DNA of 64,000 bases. Source: Vombatus ursinus. Lineage: Eukaryota > Chordata > Mammalia > Diprotodontia > Vombatidae. How positions within the stretch are numbered: the stretch's first letter is position 1; every line of letters begins with the position of its first letter. The translations under genes and the position numbers were made by a program. The DNA lies in assembly GCF_900497805.2 (NCBI RefSeq), contig NW_020954551.1:2703569-2767568 (forward strand). The letters run 5' to 3'. Below are positions 59,701-60,879 of the stretch, one piece after another. Below the pieces are notes generated by a model. That model was not told the DNA's origin. It saw only the letters and a list, made by a program, of their open reading frames with translations, and did not search any database.

Positions 59701-60418
59701 ATGGACCGGTCTACCCACAGTGCACCTGCCCTGAAGGTCTGCTGCTGACTTGGGCATCCATTCTGGTCCTCCGCACTGGAGGCCAGGCACTGCTCTTTGG
59801 TGCCCAGAACCAGCTGAGGCCCTTATTTACTGCTAGTCCATACTGATCCCAATAAAGATAATGAGCTAAGGCATTTAAAGAAATTTCTCTCCATTTCTGC
59901 CCCATCTCACCTCAAATTACCAAGATTTACTAACCTAGGATAGAGGGACAAAAGGCTGGACCTGGAAAGAGGAAAGCCAGAATGTGAATCCTGCCTCAGA
60001 CGCTTACCAGTGTGTGACCCTGGACAAATCATTTAACCCTGTTTGCCTCAGCTTCCTCATCTGTAAAGTGGGAATAATAATAATAGTATCTACCTCCCAG
60101 GGTTATGATGAGTTCAAAATGAGATAGTATTTGTAAAGGGTTTAGCACAGCACCTAGCATGCTAGAAATGCTAGCTATTACTGTTGAGGAAAAAAGTAAT
60201 GAAGAACCTCTAGACAAAGGCAGCTTACCCAAGTATCTCTTCATACTCCTTTCAAATTCGGTTGTGACCTCGTTTAGGAGATTCTCCACCAGCTGCTCTC
60301 GCTCTCGGCCATTCTTCAATGACTGAGGCACCAGCTCCAACATATTGTCCAGCCACTCCCTCTGAATGGGGACGATGGGGTGACTCTCTACACATTTTTT
60401 CATAAAAATATAGTTCTC
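5101..60418 (-). CDS. DNAH12: Axonemal dynein heavy chain, probably DNAH12 (31 internal exons, partial gene)
   Basis: This is the motor subunit of a ciliary inner dynein arm. It hydrolyses ATP at AAA1 and slides doublet microtubules in motile cilia and sperm flagella. I located 31 exons on the minus strand by reading frame, splice sites and recalled paralogue sequence. Every junction keeps phase, giving 1,697 codons without a stop. The order is stem, linker ([35 protein letters not shown]), AAA1 ([24 protein letters not shown]), AAA2 ([26 protein letters not shown]) and the start of the AAA2-AAA3 connector. Full-length family members have about 4,000 residues, so this is roughly the N-terminal 40 percent, lacking the first exons. 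DNAH3 and DNAH7 were considered. Their AAA2 P-loops, as I recall them, read differently (GEPFGGKT followed by SAY), and the run after [17 protein letters not shown] fits DNAH12 best. The dynein call is near certain and the paralogue call is from memory. Confidence 0.85.
5535..6045. mobile_element. Two MIR/CORE-SINEs in opposite orientation
   Basis: A plus copy at about 5535-5760 (gtgaccctggacaagtcatt, ggttgttgtgaggatcaaat) is followed by a minus MIR at about 5800-6045 (ctttacaatcattatctcat, acaggtgaggaaactgagga). Together they fill most of the w31-w30 intron. Confidence 0.75.
6406..6594 (-). CDS. DNAH12: DNAH12 exon w30 (AAA2 C-terminal)
   Basis: 63 codons: [20 protein letters not shown], then [20 protein letters not shown] and [20 protein letters not shown] spans the w29/w30 junction. 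The acceptor is tctttag. The donor reads GTCCGT, a poor match to the usual GTRAGT. Confidence 0.93.
6655..7500 (+). mobile_element. L1 3' end, split by a SINE and unusually CpG-dense
   Basis: Left part: gcattgttggtggaactggg. Right part: ggaaatgggtacatgaatgt, then agaaaaacctgagaagacct. Both match the L1 3' segment seen better at 20.4-21.1 and 44.2-44.9 kb. From about 7268 to 7410 there are 15 CpGs. Confidence 0.7.
6742..6905 (+). mobile_element. SINE inserted in the L1 3' end
   Basis: gggcagctaagtagcgcagt head, gagttcaaatccggcctcag, gtgtgaccctgggcaagtca, and a simple CAA-rich tail. Flanks gaaaagcaatggg and gaaatgcaatgtgg may be a worn target-site duplication. Confidence 0.85.
7776..7859 (-). 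CDS. DNAH12: DNAH12 exon w29 (AAA2)
   Basis: 28 codons: [20 protein letters not shown], then [15 protein letters not shown]......[16 protein letters not shown] continues into w30. The acceptor is gtattcag and the donor GTAAGG. Confidence 0.95.
7985..8175 (+). mobile_element. Old SINE
   Basis: Contains gaagacctgcgttggaattc, cctctgtaaaatcaggggtt and gatgacctctgaggcccctg, the decayed CORE-SINE pattern. Lies in the w29-w28 intron. Confidence 0.55.
8460..9100 (+). mobile_element. SINE/MIR copies
   Basis: The first copy (about 8460-8715) has gacacttactagctgtgtga, then gggttgttgtgaggatcaaa. A second piece (about 8955-9100) has agggcctcagtttctccatt and an A-rich stretch. 8720-8950 between them shows nothing I recognise. 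Confidence 0.6.
9280..9905 (+). mobile_element. CR1/L3-like LINE interrupted by a SINE
   Basis: The left piece (9280-9640) contains gggggctgctccatctaaga and tggatggaagttactgggag. The right piece (9795-9905) contains gagatgacctctgagatccc. These match the 3' coding and 3' end of CR1/L3. A SINE at about 9645-9790 (gtgaccttgggcaagtcacc) separates them. Confidence 0.55.
10012..10152 (-). CDS. DNAH12: DNAH12 exon w28 (AAA2 Walker B region)
   Basis: 47 codons: [20 protein letters not shown], then [20 protein letters not shown] and [27 protein letters not shown] is the invariant AAA2 Walker B block. The acceptor is tttcgtag and the donor GTAAAT. Confidence 0.96.
10748..10931 (-). CDS. DNAH12: DNAH12 exon w27 (AAA2 Walker A)
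   Basis: The reading is [20 protein letters not shown], then [20 protein letters not shown] and [28 protein letters not shown] fits the GxxxxGKT Walker A of AAA2. The [14 protein letters not shown] run is the main reason for preferring DNAH12 over DNAH3 or DNAH7. The acceptor is ccaaaag and the donor GTAGGG. Confidence 0.95.
11341..11567 (+). mobile_element. SINE with target-site duplication
   Basis: The full-length head is ggcagctaggtggtgcagcg, followed by gagttcaaatccagcctcag and a (GCAA)/(ATAA) simple tail at about 11505-11552. The flanking duplication is aagaacagcccagctgg at 11341-11357 and aagaatagtccagctgg at 11551-11567, with two mismatches in 17 bp. Confidence 0.9.
11690..11810 (+). 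mobile_element. L2 LINE 3' tail
   Basis: Contains cagtgcttaacacaacatct, then agtaggcacttaataaatgt and tgactgattgatt. Confidence 0.75.
12253..12362 (-). CDS. DNAH12: DNAH12 exon w26 (AAA2 start)
   Basis: 36 codons plus [22 protein letters not shown], then [27 protein letters not shown] leads directly to the AAA2 P-loop in w27. The acceptor is aattcag and the donor GTAAGA. Confidence 0.94.
12570..12690 (-). mobile_element. L2 LINE tail remnant
   Basis: Reverse-oriented and weak: aagcaccgcctgtgtgagca and gttaggcactggagaaggtg. The remaining intron 12700-13500 has a short A-rich run at 12838-12865 and no other element I can name. Confidence 0.4.
13505..13624 (-). CDS. DNAH12: DNAH12 exon w25 (AAA1-AAA2)
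   Basis: 40 codons: [20 protein letters not shown], then [23 protein letters not shown]...DVN.PKFL..D.PLF.GI.SDLFPG is the AAA1 small-domain pattern. The acceptor is actttcag and the donor GTAAGT. Confidence 0.94.
13735..14190 (+). mobile_element. L1 3' end remnant
   Basis: Contains tggtggaatattactgtgcc and agagtgaagttggaagaact, matching the L1 3' region. The rest is strongly diverged. 14200-14590 is A/T-rich without a recognisable element. Confidence 0.5.
14590..14730 (+). mobile_element. Old SINE
   Basis: cttcagagtcaggacaatct, then gctgtgtgaccctaggtaag. Truncated at the 3' end. Confidence 0.55.
15031..15276 (-). CDS. DNAH12: DNAH12 exon w24 (AAA1)
   Basis: 82 codons: [20 protein letters not shown], then [38 protein letters not shown] and [16 protein letters not shown] and [10 protein letters not shown] are AAA1 hallmarks. 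The acceptor is gcggtag and the donor GTAAGG. Confidence 0.95.
15970..16240 (+). mobile_element. MIR/CORE-SINE
   Basis: cctgggttcacatcctgcct, then tctcatctataaaatgggga and aaagtgccttgcaaactttc. It is nearly a complete core plus tail in the w24-w23 intron. Confidence 0.65.
16454..16693 (-). CDS. DNAH12: DNAH12 exon w23 (AAA1 Walker B, sensor I)
   Basis: 80 codons: [20 protein letters not shown], then [19 protein letters not shown] and [26 protein letters not shown] is Walker B with the catalytic glutamate and [10 protein letters not shown] carries the sensor I asparagine. The acceptor is tctctag and the donor GTAAGG. AAA1 therefore looks catalytically competent. Confidence 0.96.
16740..16985. 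repeat. Ancient interspersed repeat (L3/CR1-like, family unsure)
   Basis: Contains tctctctacaacatcccacg and agcccattccatccttgggc, a pattern I know from old mammalian repeats. The orientation is not assigned. Confidence 0.4.
17123..17275 (-). CDS. DNAH12: DNAH12 exon w22 (AAA1 Walker A)
   Basis: 51 codons: [20 protein letters not shown], then [20 protein letters not shown] and [19 protein letters not shown] is the Walker A loop of AAA1, the main ATPase site, and its catalytic-site residues look intact. The acceptor is atttccag-like (ttccag) and the donor GTAATC. Confidence 0.96.
17570..17700 (-). mobile_element. L2 LINE 3' tail
   Basis: ggtactgtgttaagcaagga and cccacaaggagctaacattc, interrupted by an A-rich stretch. 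Reverse orientation. Confidence 0.55.
17862..18110 (+). mobile_element. SINE with long marsupial-type tail
   Basis: gccgttaggtggtgcagtgg head, ccctggacgagtcatttaac, a C10 run, then ccaaatggggtgacgaagag and tcggacacgact. Complete by eye. 18110-19330 beyond it has no element I recognise apart from an A-run near 18625. Confidence 0.8.
19335..19600 (-). mobile_element. L2 LINE 3' portion
   Basis: caacaggcatttattaagca, a degraded middle, and atcctt(a)agggacttacaac. Reverse orientation. Confidence 0.6.
19729..19901 (-). CDS. DNAH12: DNAH12 exon w21 (AAA1 start)
   Basis: The reading is [19 protein letters not shown], then [19 protein letters not shown] and RCYRTL. F.WL.QLRYYW and [23 protein letters not shown] are near-universal in dyneins. 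The acceptor is cttcctag and the donor GTAGGC. An L1 insertion lies about 65-80 bp upstream of this acceptor. Confidence 0.95.
19965..21238 (+). mobile_element. 5'-truncated L1 with target-site duplication
   Basis: It carries the ORF2 C-terminal region (reads [18 protein letters not shown] and [15 protein letters not shown]) and the 3' UTR, ending in an A/T-rich tail. The flanking duplication is aaaaagagatactct at 19965-19979 and aaaaagagatattct at 21224-21238, with one mismatch. It is antisense to the dynein gene and starts about 79 bp upstream of the w21 acceptor. Confidence 0.92.
21340..21450 (-). mobile_element. MIR-like fragment
   Basis: ttacaaatgagaaaaccaaa, then ggcccaaggtcacacaggca. 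It lies just beyond the w20 donor. Confidence 0.5.
21522..21678 (-). CDS. DNAH12: DNAH12 exon w20 (pre-AAA1)
   Basis: The reading is [20 protein letters not shown], then [20 protein letters not shown] and [18 protein letters not shown]...[17 protein letters not shown] is a dynein heavy-chain signature. The acceptor is ttttgcag and the donor GTATGG. Confidence 0.93.
21720..22790. other. Intron with no element confidently identified
   Basis: This is about 1 kb of moderately A/T-rich DNA between w20 and w19. A stretch at 22530-22680 is more GC-rich and looks repetitive (ggccatgccatggctgacct), but I cannot name its family. No ORF resembles a gene. Confidence 0.5.
22797..22916 (-). CDS. DNAH12: DNAH12 exon w19 (linker-AAA1 neck)
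   Basis: 40 codons: [19 protein letters not shown], then [12 protein letters not shown] and SSEPE. W.REWPGQV.LC.SQ..WT is the conserved strand just before AAA1 in axonemal dyneins. The acceptor is catttttcag and the donor GTAAAG. Confidence 0.92.
23060..23575 (+). mobile_element. SINE and a second SINE 3' fragment
   Basis: The first (about 23060-23290) shares the tail ggtgccaacctgcactgata with the 4.5-kb subfamily. The second (about 23480-23575) is only ccttgggcaagtcacttaac plus an A-rich end. Confidence 0.6.
24170..25075 (-). mobile_element. L2 LINE, 3' tail plus antisense ORF region
   Basis: After a short MIR end (24170-24265, plus) the reverse L2 runs from cattaagtacctactgtgtg through ttcaaggagctcacaatcta into the antisense coding part, for example gagccactggagtttattga and agcaatagcccaggggtgag. 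This is one of the longest L2 copies here. Confidence 0.75.
25258..25405 (+). repeat. Tandem expansion of an L2 tail, ~42-bp period
   Basis: Three copies of cacatagtaggcccttaa followed by (t)aaa(t/c)g(c/t)ctgctgccttg start near 25264, 25304 and 25344. A fourth, partial copy (gggcacttaataagcgcttg) is at about 25385. It lies 60 bp past the w18 donor. Confidence 0.85.
25465..25744 (-). CDS. DNAH12: DNAH12 exon w18 (linker, C-terminal part)
   Basis: 93 codons: [19 protein letters not shown], then [18 protein letters not shown] and [13 protein letters not shown]. The acceptor is gccctag. The donor I chose, GTGGTG, is weak but is the one that keeps phase with w19. The last three residues (LSW) do not resemble what I recall of the human junction, so the exact end is uncertain by a few codons. 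GC-rich like w17. Confidence 0.88.
25745..25834 (-). other. 90-nt stop-free, phase-neutral intron in the DNAH12 linker
   Basis: The intron between w17 and w18 has GTACGA at its 5' end and CCCTAG at its 3' end. It is exactly 90 nt (3 x 30), GC-rich, and has no stop codon in the frame of the flanking exons. The translation through it begins with tyrosine and ends RPS before FFFLSN. Retention would add 30 residues to the linker. I infer it is normally spliced because the flanking FFPR-FFFLSN run is contiguous in the family. Confidence 0.8.
25835..25956 (-). CDS. DNAH12: DNAH12 exon w17 (linker)
   Basis: The reading is [20 protein letters not shown], then [15 protein letters not shown]. The acceptor is cttcag and the donor GTACGA. 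It is followed by a 90-nt intron that contains no stop in the same frame (see findings). Third codon positions are noticeably G/C-rich compared with most other exons here. Confidence 0.92.
26070..26540 (+). mobile_element. L2 LINE 3' end
   Basis: Contains agagccatttacaaccctgc, aggaagcctttcccaaggcc, gggagctccttgagggcaga and ttattgattgatt. The arrangement is that of a nearly full L2 3' terminus. Confidence 0.8.
26690..27430 (-). mobile_element. L2 LINE, antisense ORF region
   Basis: Antisense L2 reverse-transcriptase segment: ggcatgaatgagatcactaa, ggacagagctttgggggaca. The minus translation around 26.75-27.05 kb is open but has no intact RT motif, so it is a relic. Confidence 0.6.
27480..27745. 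repeat. Two L2 tails placed tail to tail
   Basis: A plus tail (27480-27600, ends aatatttgttgactg) is followed within 10 bp by a minus tail (27605-27745, begins ccaatcaacaattatttatt). Their ends form an imperfect palindrome. Confidence 0.7.
27826..28020 (-). mobile_element. SINE inserted in L2 (minus)
   Basis: Reverse SINE with tttgccatttccttcccc, agtgacttgcccagggtcat and gagccacctagtta. The flanks tctgataccttgtta and tctgacaccttatt look like an old target-site duplication. Confidence 0.8.
28210..28392 (+). mobile_element. SINE inserted in L2 (plus) with perfect duplication
   Basis: gggcagctaggtggcgcagt head and tactagctgtgtgaccctgt, with a CAA-rich tail. The 13-bp duplication aaggcctttcctg lies at 28210-28222 and 28380-28392, identical on both sides, so this is relatively young. 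Confidence 0.92.
28603..28797 (-). CDS. DNAH12: DNAH12 exon w16 (linker)
   Basis: 65 codons: [20 protein letters not shown], then [20 protein letters not shown] and [21 protein letters not shown] followed by MPEE is diagnostic of dynein linkers. The acceptor is ttatttgaag and the donor GTAAGG. Confidence 0.93.
28840..29300 (+). mobile_element. SINE/MIR fragments
   Basis: The first (28840-28965) has ttgccccatctgcaaaatgg and gggttgttgggagcc. The second (29170-29300) has catcctggctgtgtgacttt. 29300-29890 is otherwise plain, A/T-rich intron. Confidence 0.5.
29898..30098 (-). CDS. DNAH12: DNAH12 exon w15 (linker)
   Basis: 67 codons: [20 protein letters not shown], then [20 protein letters not shown] and [15 protein letters not shown]. 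The W.DI.F...PYRDTG...[15 protein letters not shown] pattern is classic dynein linker sequence. The acceptor is ttcctag and the donor GTGGAG. Confidence 0.92.
30150..30590. mobile_element. SINE (plus) followed by MIR (minus)
   Basis: The plus piece has atgaccctgagaaaagcatt. The minus MIR at about 30385-30590 has caaagcactttacaaataaa, then actcaggtcttcctgact. Both lie in the w15-w14 intron. Confidence 0.6.
30766..30951 (-). CDS. DNAH12: DNAH12 exon w14 (stem-linker boundary)
   Basis: 62 codons: [20 protein letters not shown], then [19 protein letters not shown] and [10 protein letters not shown]. The RxRHW...MSEIVG...L motif is the conserved start of the linker-side DHC_N2 family. The acceptor is aattag and the donor GTAAGG. 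Confidence 0.92.
31150..32290. other. Intron, pyrimidine-rich stretch and faint L2 traces
   Basis: 31150-31700 is strongly C/T-rich on the plus strand and may be a decayed L2 coding segment. 32190-32290 has tatggagggctttgaatgcc, an antisense L2 trace. I cannot define borders. No gene is visible. Confidence 0.35.
32290..32605 (+). mobile_element. L2 LINE 3' end
   Basis: gtgcctggagtgcactgtct, caaagctcagctcaaaggcc, gtaagctccttaagggcagg and a ttgattgactga end, finishing about 33 bp from the w13 donor. Confidence 0.8.
32638..32881 (-). CDS. DNAH12: DNAH12 exon w13 (stem, lysine-rich)
   Basis: 81 codons: [20 protein letters not shown], then [20 protein letters not shown] and EQIRSFK. The acceptor is ccttccag and the donor GTAGGA. 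A lysine/glutamate-rich block in the middle is likely helical. An L2 3' end stops about 35 bp beyond the donor. Confidence 0.9.
32935..33180. mobile_element. MIR (minus) and SINE tail (plus)
   Basis: gcagatgaggaaactgagat in 32935-33080, then ctcatctgtaaaatgaagga and tctatgatctcttgatc in 33080-33180. Confidence 0.6.
33397..33590 (-). CDS. DNAH12: DNAH12 exon w12 (stem)
   Basis: The reading is [18 protein letters not shown], then [17 protein letters not shown] and [14 protein letters not shown]. The acceptor is tgcttttag and the donor GTAATT. It leaves CG, which joins w13 to give arginine and then WMDGGF. Confidence 0.9.
33790..34275 (+). mobile_element. CR1/L3-like LINE piece and an L2 tail
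   Basis: 33790-33990 contains gaactgggggtgttagtgga and aaccaaagccacctcc, a CR1/L3 coding trace. 34150-34275 has gctccctgagggcagggcct, the L2 tail. Confidence 0.5.
34520..34750 (-). mobile_element. SINE next to exon w11
   Basis: ttgagatgttacgtgacttg and ggatcacacagctagtgtat, then a reverse SINE head. It ends about 25 bp beyond the w11 donor, inside the region where intronic splicing signals can lie. Confidence 0.6.
34775..34909 (-). CDS. DNAH12: DNAH12 exon w11 (stem, charged helix)
   Basis: 45 codons: [18 protein letters not shown], then [18 protein letters not shown] and ERMQQ. The strongly charged, heptad-friendly composition suggests coiled coil. The acceptor is tttgcaaag and the donor GTCAGA, which is weaker than its neighbours. 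A SINE lies about 25 bp past the donor. Confidence 0.86.
35095..35530. mobile_element. L2 tail (minus) and LINE-derived fragment
   Basis: 35095-35245 reads tgccaggcactgtgctaagc, then ccctgccctcaaggagctga. 35300-35450 contains gggttgcatccaagaacagt and ttacccagcaaaattgagta, a pattern I recall from marsupial LINE copies. 35460-35530 has a SINE-type end (gaaaaccccaaatgggtcag). Confidence 0.55.
35722..35828. repeat. TG/TA-rich microsatellite
   Basis: Runs of gtgtgtgcgtgtgtata and (TA)n with short interruptions; alternating purine-pyrimidine. Confidence 0.85.
35830..36198 (-). mobile_element. MIR and adjoining SINE, both minus
   Basis: 35830-36000 is MIR-like (cacatgagaaaaccggaaat). 36003-36198 is a complete reverse SINE (ttggggttttcttggcaaaa, gggtcacacagctcctaagt, ccccctagctgccc). 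Confidence 0.75.
36309..36434 (-). CDS. DNAH12: DNAH12 exon w10 (stem)
   Basis: 42 codons: [20 protein letters not shown], then [16 protein letters not shown]. The acceptor is ttttgtag and the donor GTAGGT, both phase 0. Confidence 0.88.
36660..36999 (+). mobile_element. SINE/MIR with ATC/ATT microsatellite end
   Basis: gcagcgtggcgtgttgggca, ctcatctgtaaaatggggat and gtaggtgctatataaatgct, then (ATC)n/(ATT)n at about 36958-36999. Confidence 0.65.
37130..37830. mobile_element. L2 tail (plus) and L2 3' portion (minus)
   Basis: The plus copy at 37130-37350 has gtaagctccttgagggcagg. The minus copy at 37555-37830 has aacatttatggaacacctat and gccctcaaaaagtttgta. Confidence 0.65.
37956..38091 (-). 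CDS. DNAH12: DNAH12 exon w9 (stem)
   Basis: 45 codons containing [19 protein letters not shown] and [15 protein letters not shown], ending ELALRIQ. The acceptor is catttacag and the donor GTAAAA. The segment [15 protein letters not shown] is highly characteristic of this dynein group as I recall it. Confidence 0.88.
38605..38777. repeat. TATG-rich and (CA)n microsatellites
   Basis: tatgtatgtatgtatgagtg near 38635, then about 17 CA units at 38743-38776. Confidence 0.9.
38780..39885. other. Intron with little recognisable content
   Basis: A reverse SINE trace (attagtatagtgaactcgca) is at about 39110-39165. The remainder, including 39260-39690, does not match any family I know and has no convincing gene-like ORF on either strand. 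Confidence 0.45.
39892..40070 (-). CDS. DNAH12: DNAH12 exon w8 (stem)
   Basis: The reading is [20 protein letters not shown], then [13 protein letters not shown] and [15 protein letters not shown]. The acceptor is aacttttaag and the donor GTGAGT. Two bases are carried out, completing a serine codon with w9. Confidence 0.88.
40500..45020 (+). mobile_element. Degraded L1 with ORF2 and 3' UTR
   Basis: The endonuclease part begins near 40740 (tttgaatgtgaatggaatga; reads [24 protein letters not shown]). The RT part near 42.87 kb reads [18 protein letters not shown], with FAENM where intact L1s have FADDM. The C-terminal part near 44.1 kb reads [18 protein letters not shown]. Many stops and frameshifts are present. 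No ORF1 was recognised. It lies in the w8-w7 intron, antisense to the gene. Confidence 0.88.
42072..42265 (+). mobile_element. SINE nested in the L1, with perfect duplication
   Basis: The SINE body (42087-42250) has acaactaggtggtgaagtgg and gagttcaaatccggcctcag and a GAA-rich tail. The 15-bp duplication agaagaagaaattga flanks it at 42072-42086 and 42251-42265, so the SINE is younger than the L1. Confidence 0.93.
45060..46190. other. Unassigned intronic sequence, 1.1 kb
   Basis: Balanced base composition, no microsatellite, no SINE/LINE motif I recognise, and only short ORFs. It may be an old retroposon or unique intron. Confidence 0.4.
46100..46700 (-). mobile_element. Short conserved repeat and L1 3' fragments
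   Basis: 46195-46330 has aaatgcataaaataaaatag, a motif repeated at 58.6 kb (plus). 46465-46540 resembles an L1 3' UTR (ttttgtacatggcccacgtg) in plus orientation. 46585-46700 is antisense L1 3' (catccaatccccaattaaca). Confidence 0.45.
46770..46920 (+). mobile_element. SINE
   Basis: gaggcagctaagtgatgcag, gagttcaaatgcagcctcag, A10 tail. It is flanked by aacattatta on both sides, a likely 10-bp target-site duplication. Confidence 0.88.
47100..47325 (+). mobile_element. MIR/CORE-SINE
   Basis: ttattagctgtgtgaccttc, then tctgtaaaatgggcacaata and tgctgtgtaaatgtcagc. It ends 150 bp before the w7 donor. Confidence 0.6.
47474..47565 (-). CDS. DNAH12: DNAH12 exon w7 (stem)
   Basis: A 92-bp exon with acceptor aattttcag and donor GTGAGT. 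It encodes [19 protein letters not shown] and then [10 protein letters not shown]. The 7.4-kb intron that follows holds the degraded L1 at 40.5-45 kb. Confidence 0.85.
48304..48460 (-). CDS. DNAH12: DNAH12 exon w6 (stem)
   Basis: The acceptor is catttttag and the donor is GTGGGT. It reads [12 protein letters not shown], then [17 protein letters not shown] and PKEHFNEY. It is downstream of the 4.2-kb intron that contains the minisatellite, whose near edge is only about 240 bp from this acceptor. Confidence 0.85.
48700..51015. repeat. 2.3-kb AT-rich minisatellite
   Basis: The basic unit is about 30 bp, tatacatatatagtgagata followed by tatacacatg, with 28-, 30- and 34-bp variants and roughly 75 copies. 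Most of each unit alternates pyrimidine and purine. A ~120-bp block with tatagggaaatatatg recurs at both ends. It produces a long but spurious minus-strand ORF. It lies in the w5-w6 intron. Confidence 0.95.
51045..51480 (+). mobile_element. Possible solo LTR of an endogenous retrovirus-like element
   Basis: A C-rich body is followed by gaataaatgccttacc, a polyadenylation-signal-like feature, then a T-rich stretch ending near ttgaca. The layout resembles an LTR. No internal retroviral region is seen, so it would be a solo fossil. The borders are rough and the family is unknown. Confidence 0.35.
51540..51930. repeat. TA-rich tracts flanking a reverse SINE/MIR
   Basis: (TA)-rich stretches at 51545-51610 and 51838-51930 enclose a minus SINE/MIR at 51630-51835 (cccattttacagaggaggaa, agggtcacacagctagtaat). 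Confidence 0.75.
52270..52400 (+). mobile_element. L2 LINE 3' tail
   Basis: gtttcttgaggg(c)aggggc, then gcctagcatatagtaagcat. Confidence 0.7.
52707..52895 (-). CDS. DNAH12: DNAH12 exon w5 (stem)
   Basis: 63 codons, from [18 protein letters not shown] through [17 protein letters not shown] to GETLK. The acceptor is tgatccag and the donor is GTGGGG. An upstream AG at about 52925 would also leave an open frame locally but breaks the phase with w4, so it was not used. Confidence 0.88.
53125..53335 (-). mobile_element. Complete SINE
   Basis: ttggggttttcttggcaaag, gatgaggaaactgaggtaaa, tctatccactgcgccatcta. Reverse orientation and well preserved, between w5 and w4. Confidence 0.85.
53560..54060. 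mobile_element. L2 3' end (plus) and MIR fragment (minus)
   Basis: 53560-53880 has cctttaaggcccaactcaaa and aataaatgtatgctgaatga. 53910-54060 has agctttaaggtttacaaagc and tttcacagctgaggaattc. Confidence 0.65.
54091..54286 (-). CDS. DNAH12: DNAH12 exon w4 (stem)
   Basis: The reading starts [14 protein letters not shown] and continues through [16 protein letters not shown] to STLMSNQ. The acceptor is caattag. A second AG two bases inward is excluded by phase. The donor is GTGACT. Confidence 0.88.
54480..55290. mobile_element. L2 (minus), MIR (minus) and L2 tail (plus)
   Basis: 54480-54830 has aataagcatttactaagtgt and gttctcaaggagttcat. 54835-54985 has ttttgcagataaggaaacca. 55160-55290 has cttgaggtcaaggactgtct and gcacacagtaggcac, ending within 5-20 bp of the w3 donor. 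Confidence 0.6.
55295..55453 (-). CDS. DNAH12: DNAH12 exon w3 (stem)
   Basis: The acceptor is ttttccatcag and the donor is GTAAAA. The reading is [18 protein letters not shown] followed by [19 protein letters not shown]-type residues. The phase matches w2 (two bases carried in) and w4 (AG carried out). An L2 tail ends within a few bases of the donor side. Confidence 0.88.
55765..55865 (+). mobile_element. L2 tail, left part
   Basis: taagctccctgagggcaggg, then gcactcagcacagtgtctgc. A matching right part, gcctagcacatagtagacac, resumes at about 56244, suggesting that the 5S-SINE composite landed in this L2. Confidence 0.6.
55878..56123 (-). mobile_element. SINE joined to a 5S-derived head
   Basis: Reverse SINE: gttgttgttcagtagtgtct tail, ttgccatttccttctccagt, ccagatttgaactcaagcct, ccactgcacaatctagctgt head. 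Its 5' end is 8 bp from the 5S-derived segment, same strand. Confidence 0.85.
56132..56243 (-). pseudogene. 5S rRNA pseudogene or 5S-derived SINE head
   Basis: The minus strand reads gaccataccaccctgaata, then aagctaagcagggtcaga and gaatgggagaccacctggga to gctgtaggctta. It spans the 5S gene from its natural first base to its 3' end, with one ~8-nt deletion between gatctcatct and aagctaagc and scattered substitutions. The A-box-like agctaagcaggg is kept. No T4 terminator follows, so a functional gene is unlikely. Confidence 0.9.
56290..56540 (-). mobile_element. L2 LINE, antisense ORF fragment
   Basis: gatctgggagtcatctgcaa, then gggcccagggcacagcattg. This is the antisense of the L2 RT stretch that reads YADDSQIYISS in good copies; here the frame is broken. 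Confidence 0.65.
56540..56865 (+). repeat. Purine-rich (GGAAGG/GGGA)n tract
   Basis: About 320 bp of almost pure purine on the plus strand, built from aagg, gagg and ggga units. It includes several G3 runs and is bordered by the L2 relic and a MIR. Confidence 0.95.
56866..57100 (-). mobile_element. MIR, nearly complete
   Basis: gttattaaatgcctactatg, gtgccaggcactatgctaag, cagggtcacacagctagtaa. The order and span fit a MIR of about 240 bp. Confidence 0.85.
57590..57795 (-). mobile_element. CR1/L3-like LINE fragment
   Basis: Shares tcacctccttattcctggaa with the copy at 2.1 kb, then cagatccttttctgacagat, as in CR1 antisense. 57100-57590 next to it has no clear assignment. Confidence 0.5.
58048..58120 (-). 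CDS. DNAH12: DNAH12 exon w2 (short 73-bp exon)
   Basis: This exon is too short to appear as a long ORF. Its flanks supply the phase: the one base left by w1 and the two needed by w3 are met exactly by ttctag acceptor, 73 nt, GTGAGT donor. It encodes [10 protein letters not shown], then LEDEGG and LESPL, a proline- and acid-rich spacer in the stem. Because 73 is not a multiple of three, skipping it would shift the frame. Confidence 0.8.
58560..59035. repeat. Short conserved repeat, MIR piece and (TAA)-rich tract
   Basis: 58563-58680 carries atgcataaaataaaatacag (plus copy of the 46.2-kb motif). 58690-58780 is a reverse MIR (aaggtcacacagctagcaaa). 58915-59035 is TAA/ATA-rich simple sequence. 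Confidence 0.55.
59040..59950. other. Intron with nothing recognised
   Basis: Apart from an A-rich run near 59190-59215 I see no repeat family, RNA gene or exon. The short minus ORFs at 59.3-59.9 kb lack dynein or other domain similarity. Confidence 0.5.
59955..60195 (+). mobile_element. MIR/CORE-SINE beside exon w1
   Basis: gtgaatcctgcctcagacgc, ctcatctgtaaagtgggaat, gcacctagcatgctagaaat. Its 3' end lies about 35 bp from the w1 donor. Confidence 0.7.
60229..60418 (-). CDS. DNAH12: DNAH12 exon w1 (N-terminal stem)
   Basis: This is the most 5' exon I could find. The acceptor is tctttccag before codon GAG and the donor is GTAAGC. It encodes 63 codons plus one base, from [12 protein letters not shown] through [14 protein letters not shown] to SMKRYL. 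A SINE ends only about 35 bp beyond its donor. Earlier exons, including the start codon, must lie beyond the window or in 60.4-64 kb, where I see none. Confidence 0.85.
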
Positions 60419-60879
60419 CTGGAAAGACAACATTGGAATATAATGGAATGATCCACGAGGCAAGGTCAATTCAAGCGATGCTTGAATCAATGAATGAATG
60501 AGTGAATGCATGAAGGCAACTTTCTCTACTAAGGAGGTATCGGATACAACTAAGGAATTCTACTAAGGCTCAGGACAACATTGGTTATTGTAGTGCTCTA
60601 GGCAGAATGCCAAAACCATGGACAGAATCACGAAGGGCAGGACTGCCCCAACACAGTCATCAAGACCTTCCATCTAACTAGGGAGACAGCTCATAGAGCC
60701 AGAGCCCAAACAATGCAAATGATGAATCCAGTCAAGTAGTCTCATTATTTGAATTCACACTGAATATTTCCATTGGGCTGGAACCAGTTACCATATTTTA
60801 TATAATTATAATTTTGGATAGTGTGAATCCTAATACATGCTCATTCACATGGCACTAATTAGGACCTTGTTGTATGTAC

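Noticed and set aside
5101-60418. Assignment as DNAH7 or DNAH3
   Set aside because: The AAA2 P-loop neighbourhood ([16 protein letters not shown]) and the stem do not fit what I recall of those paralogues. This remains a memory-based call.
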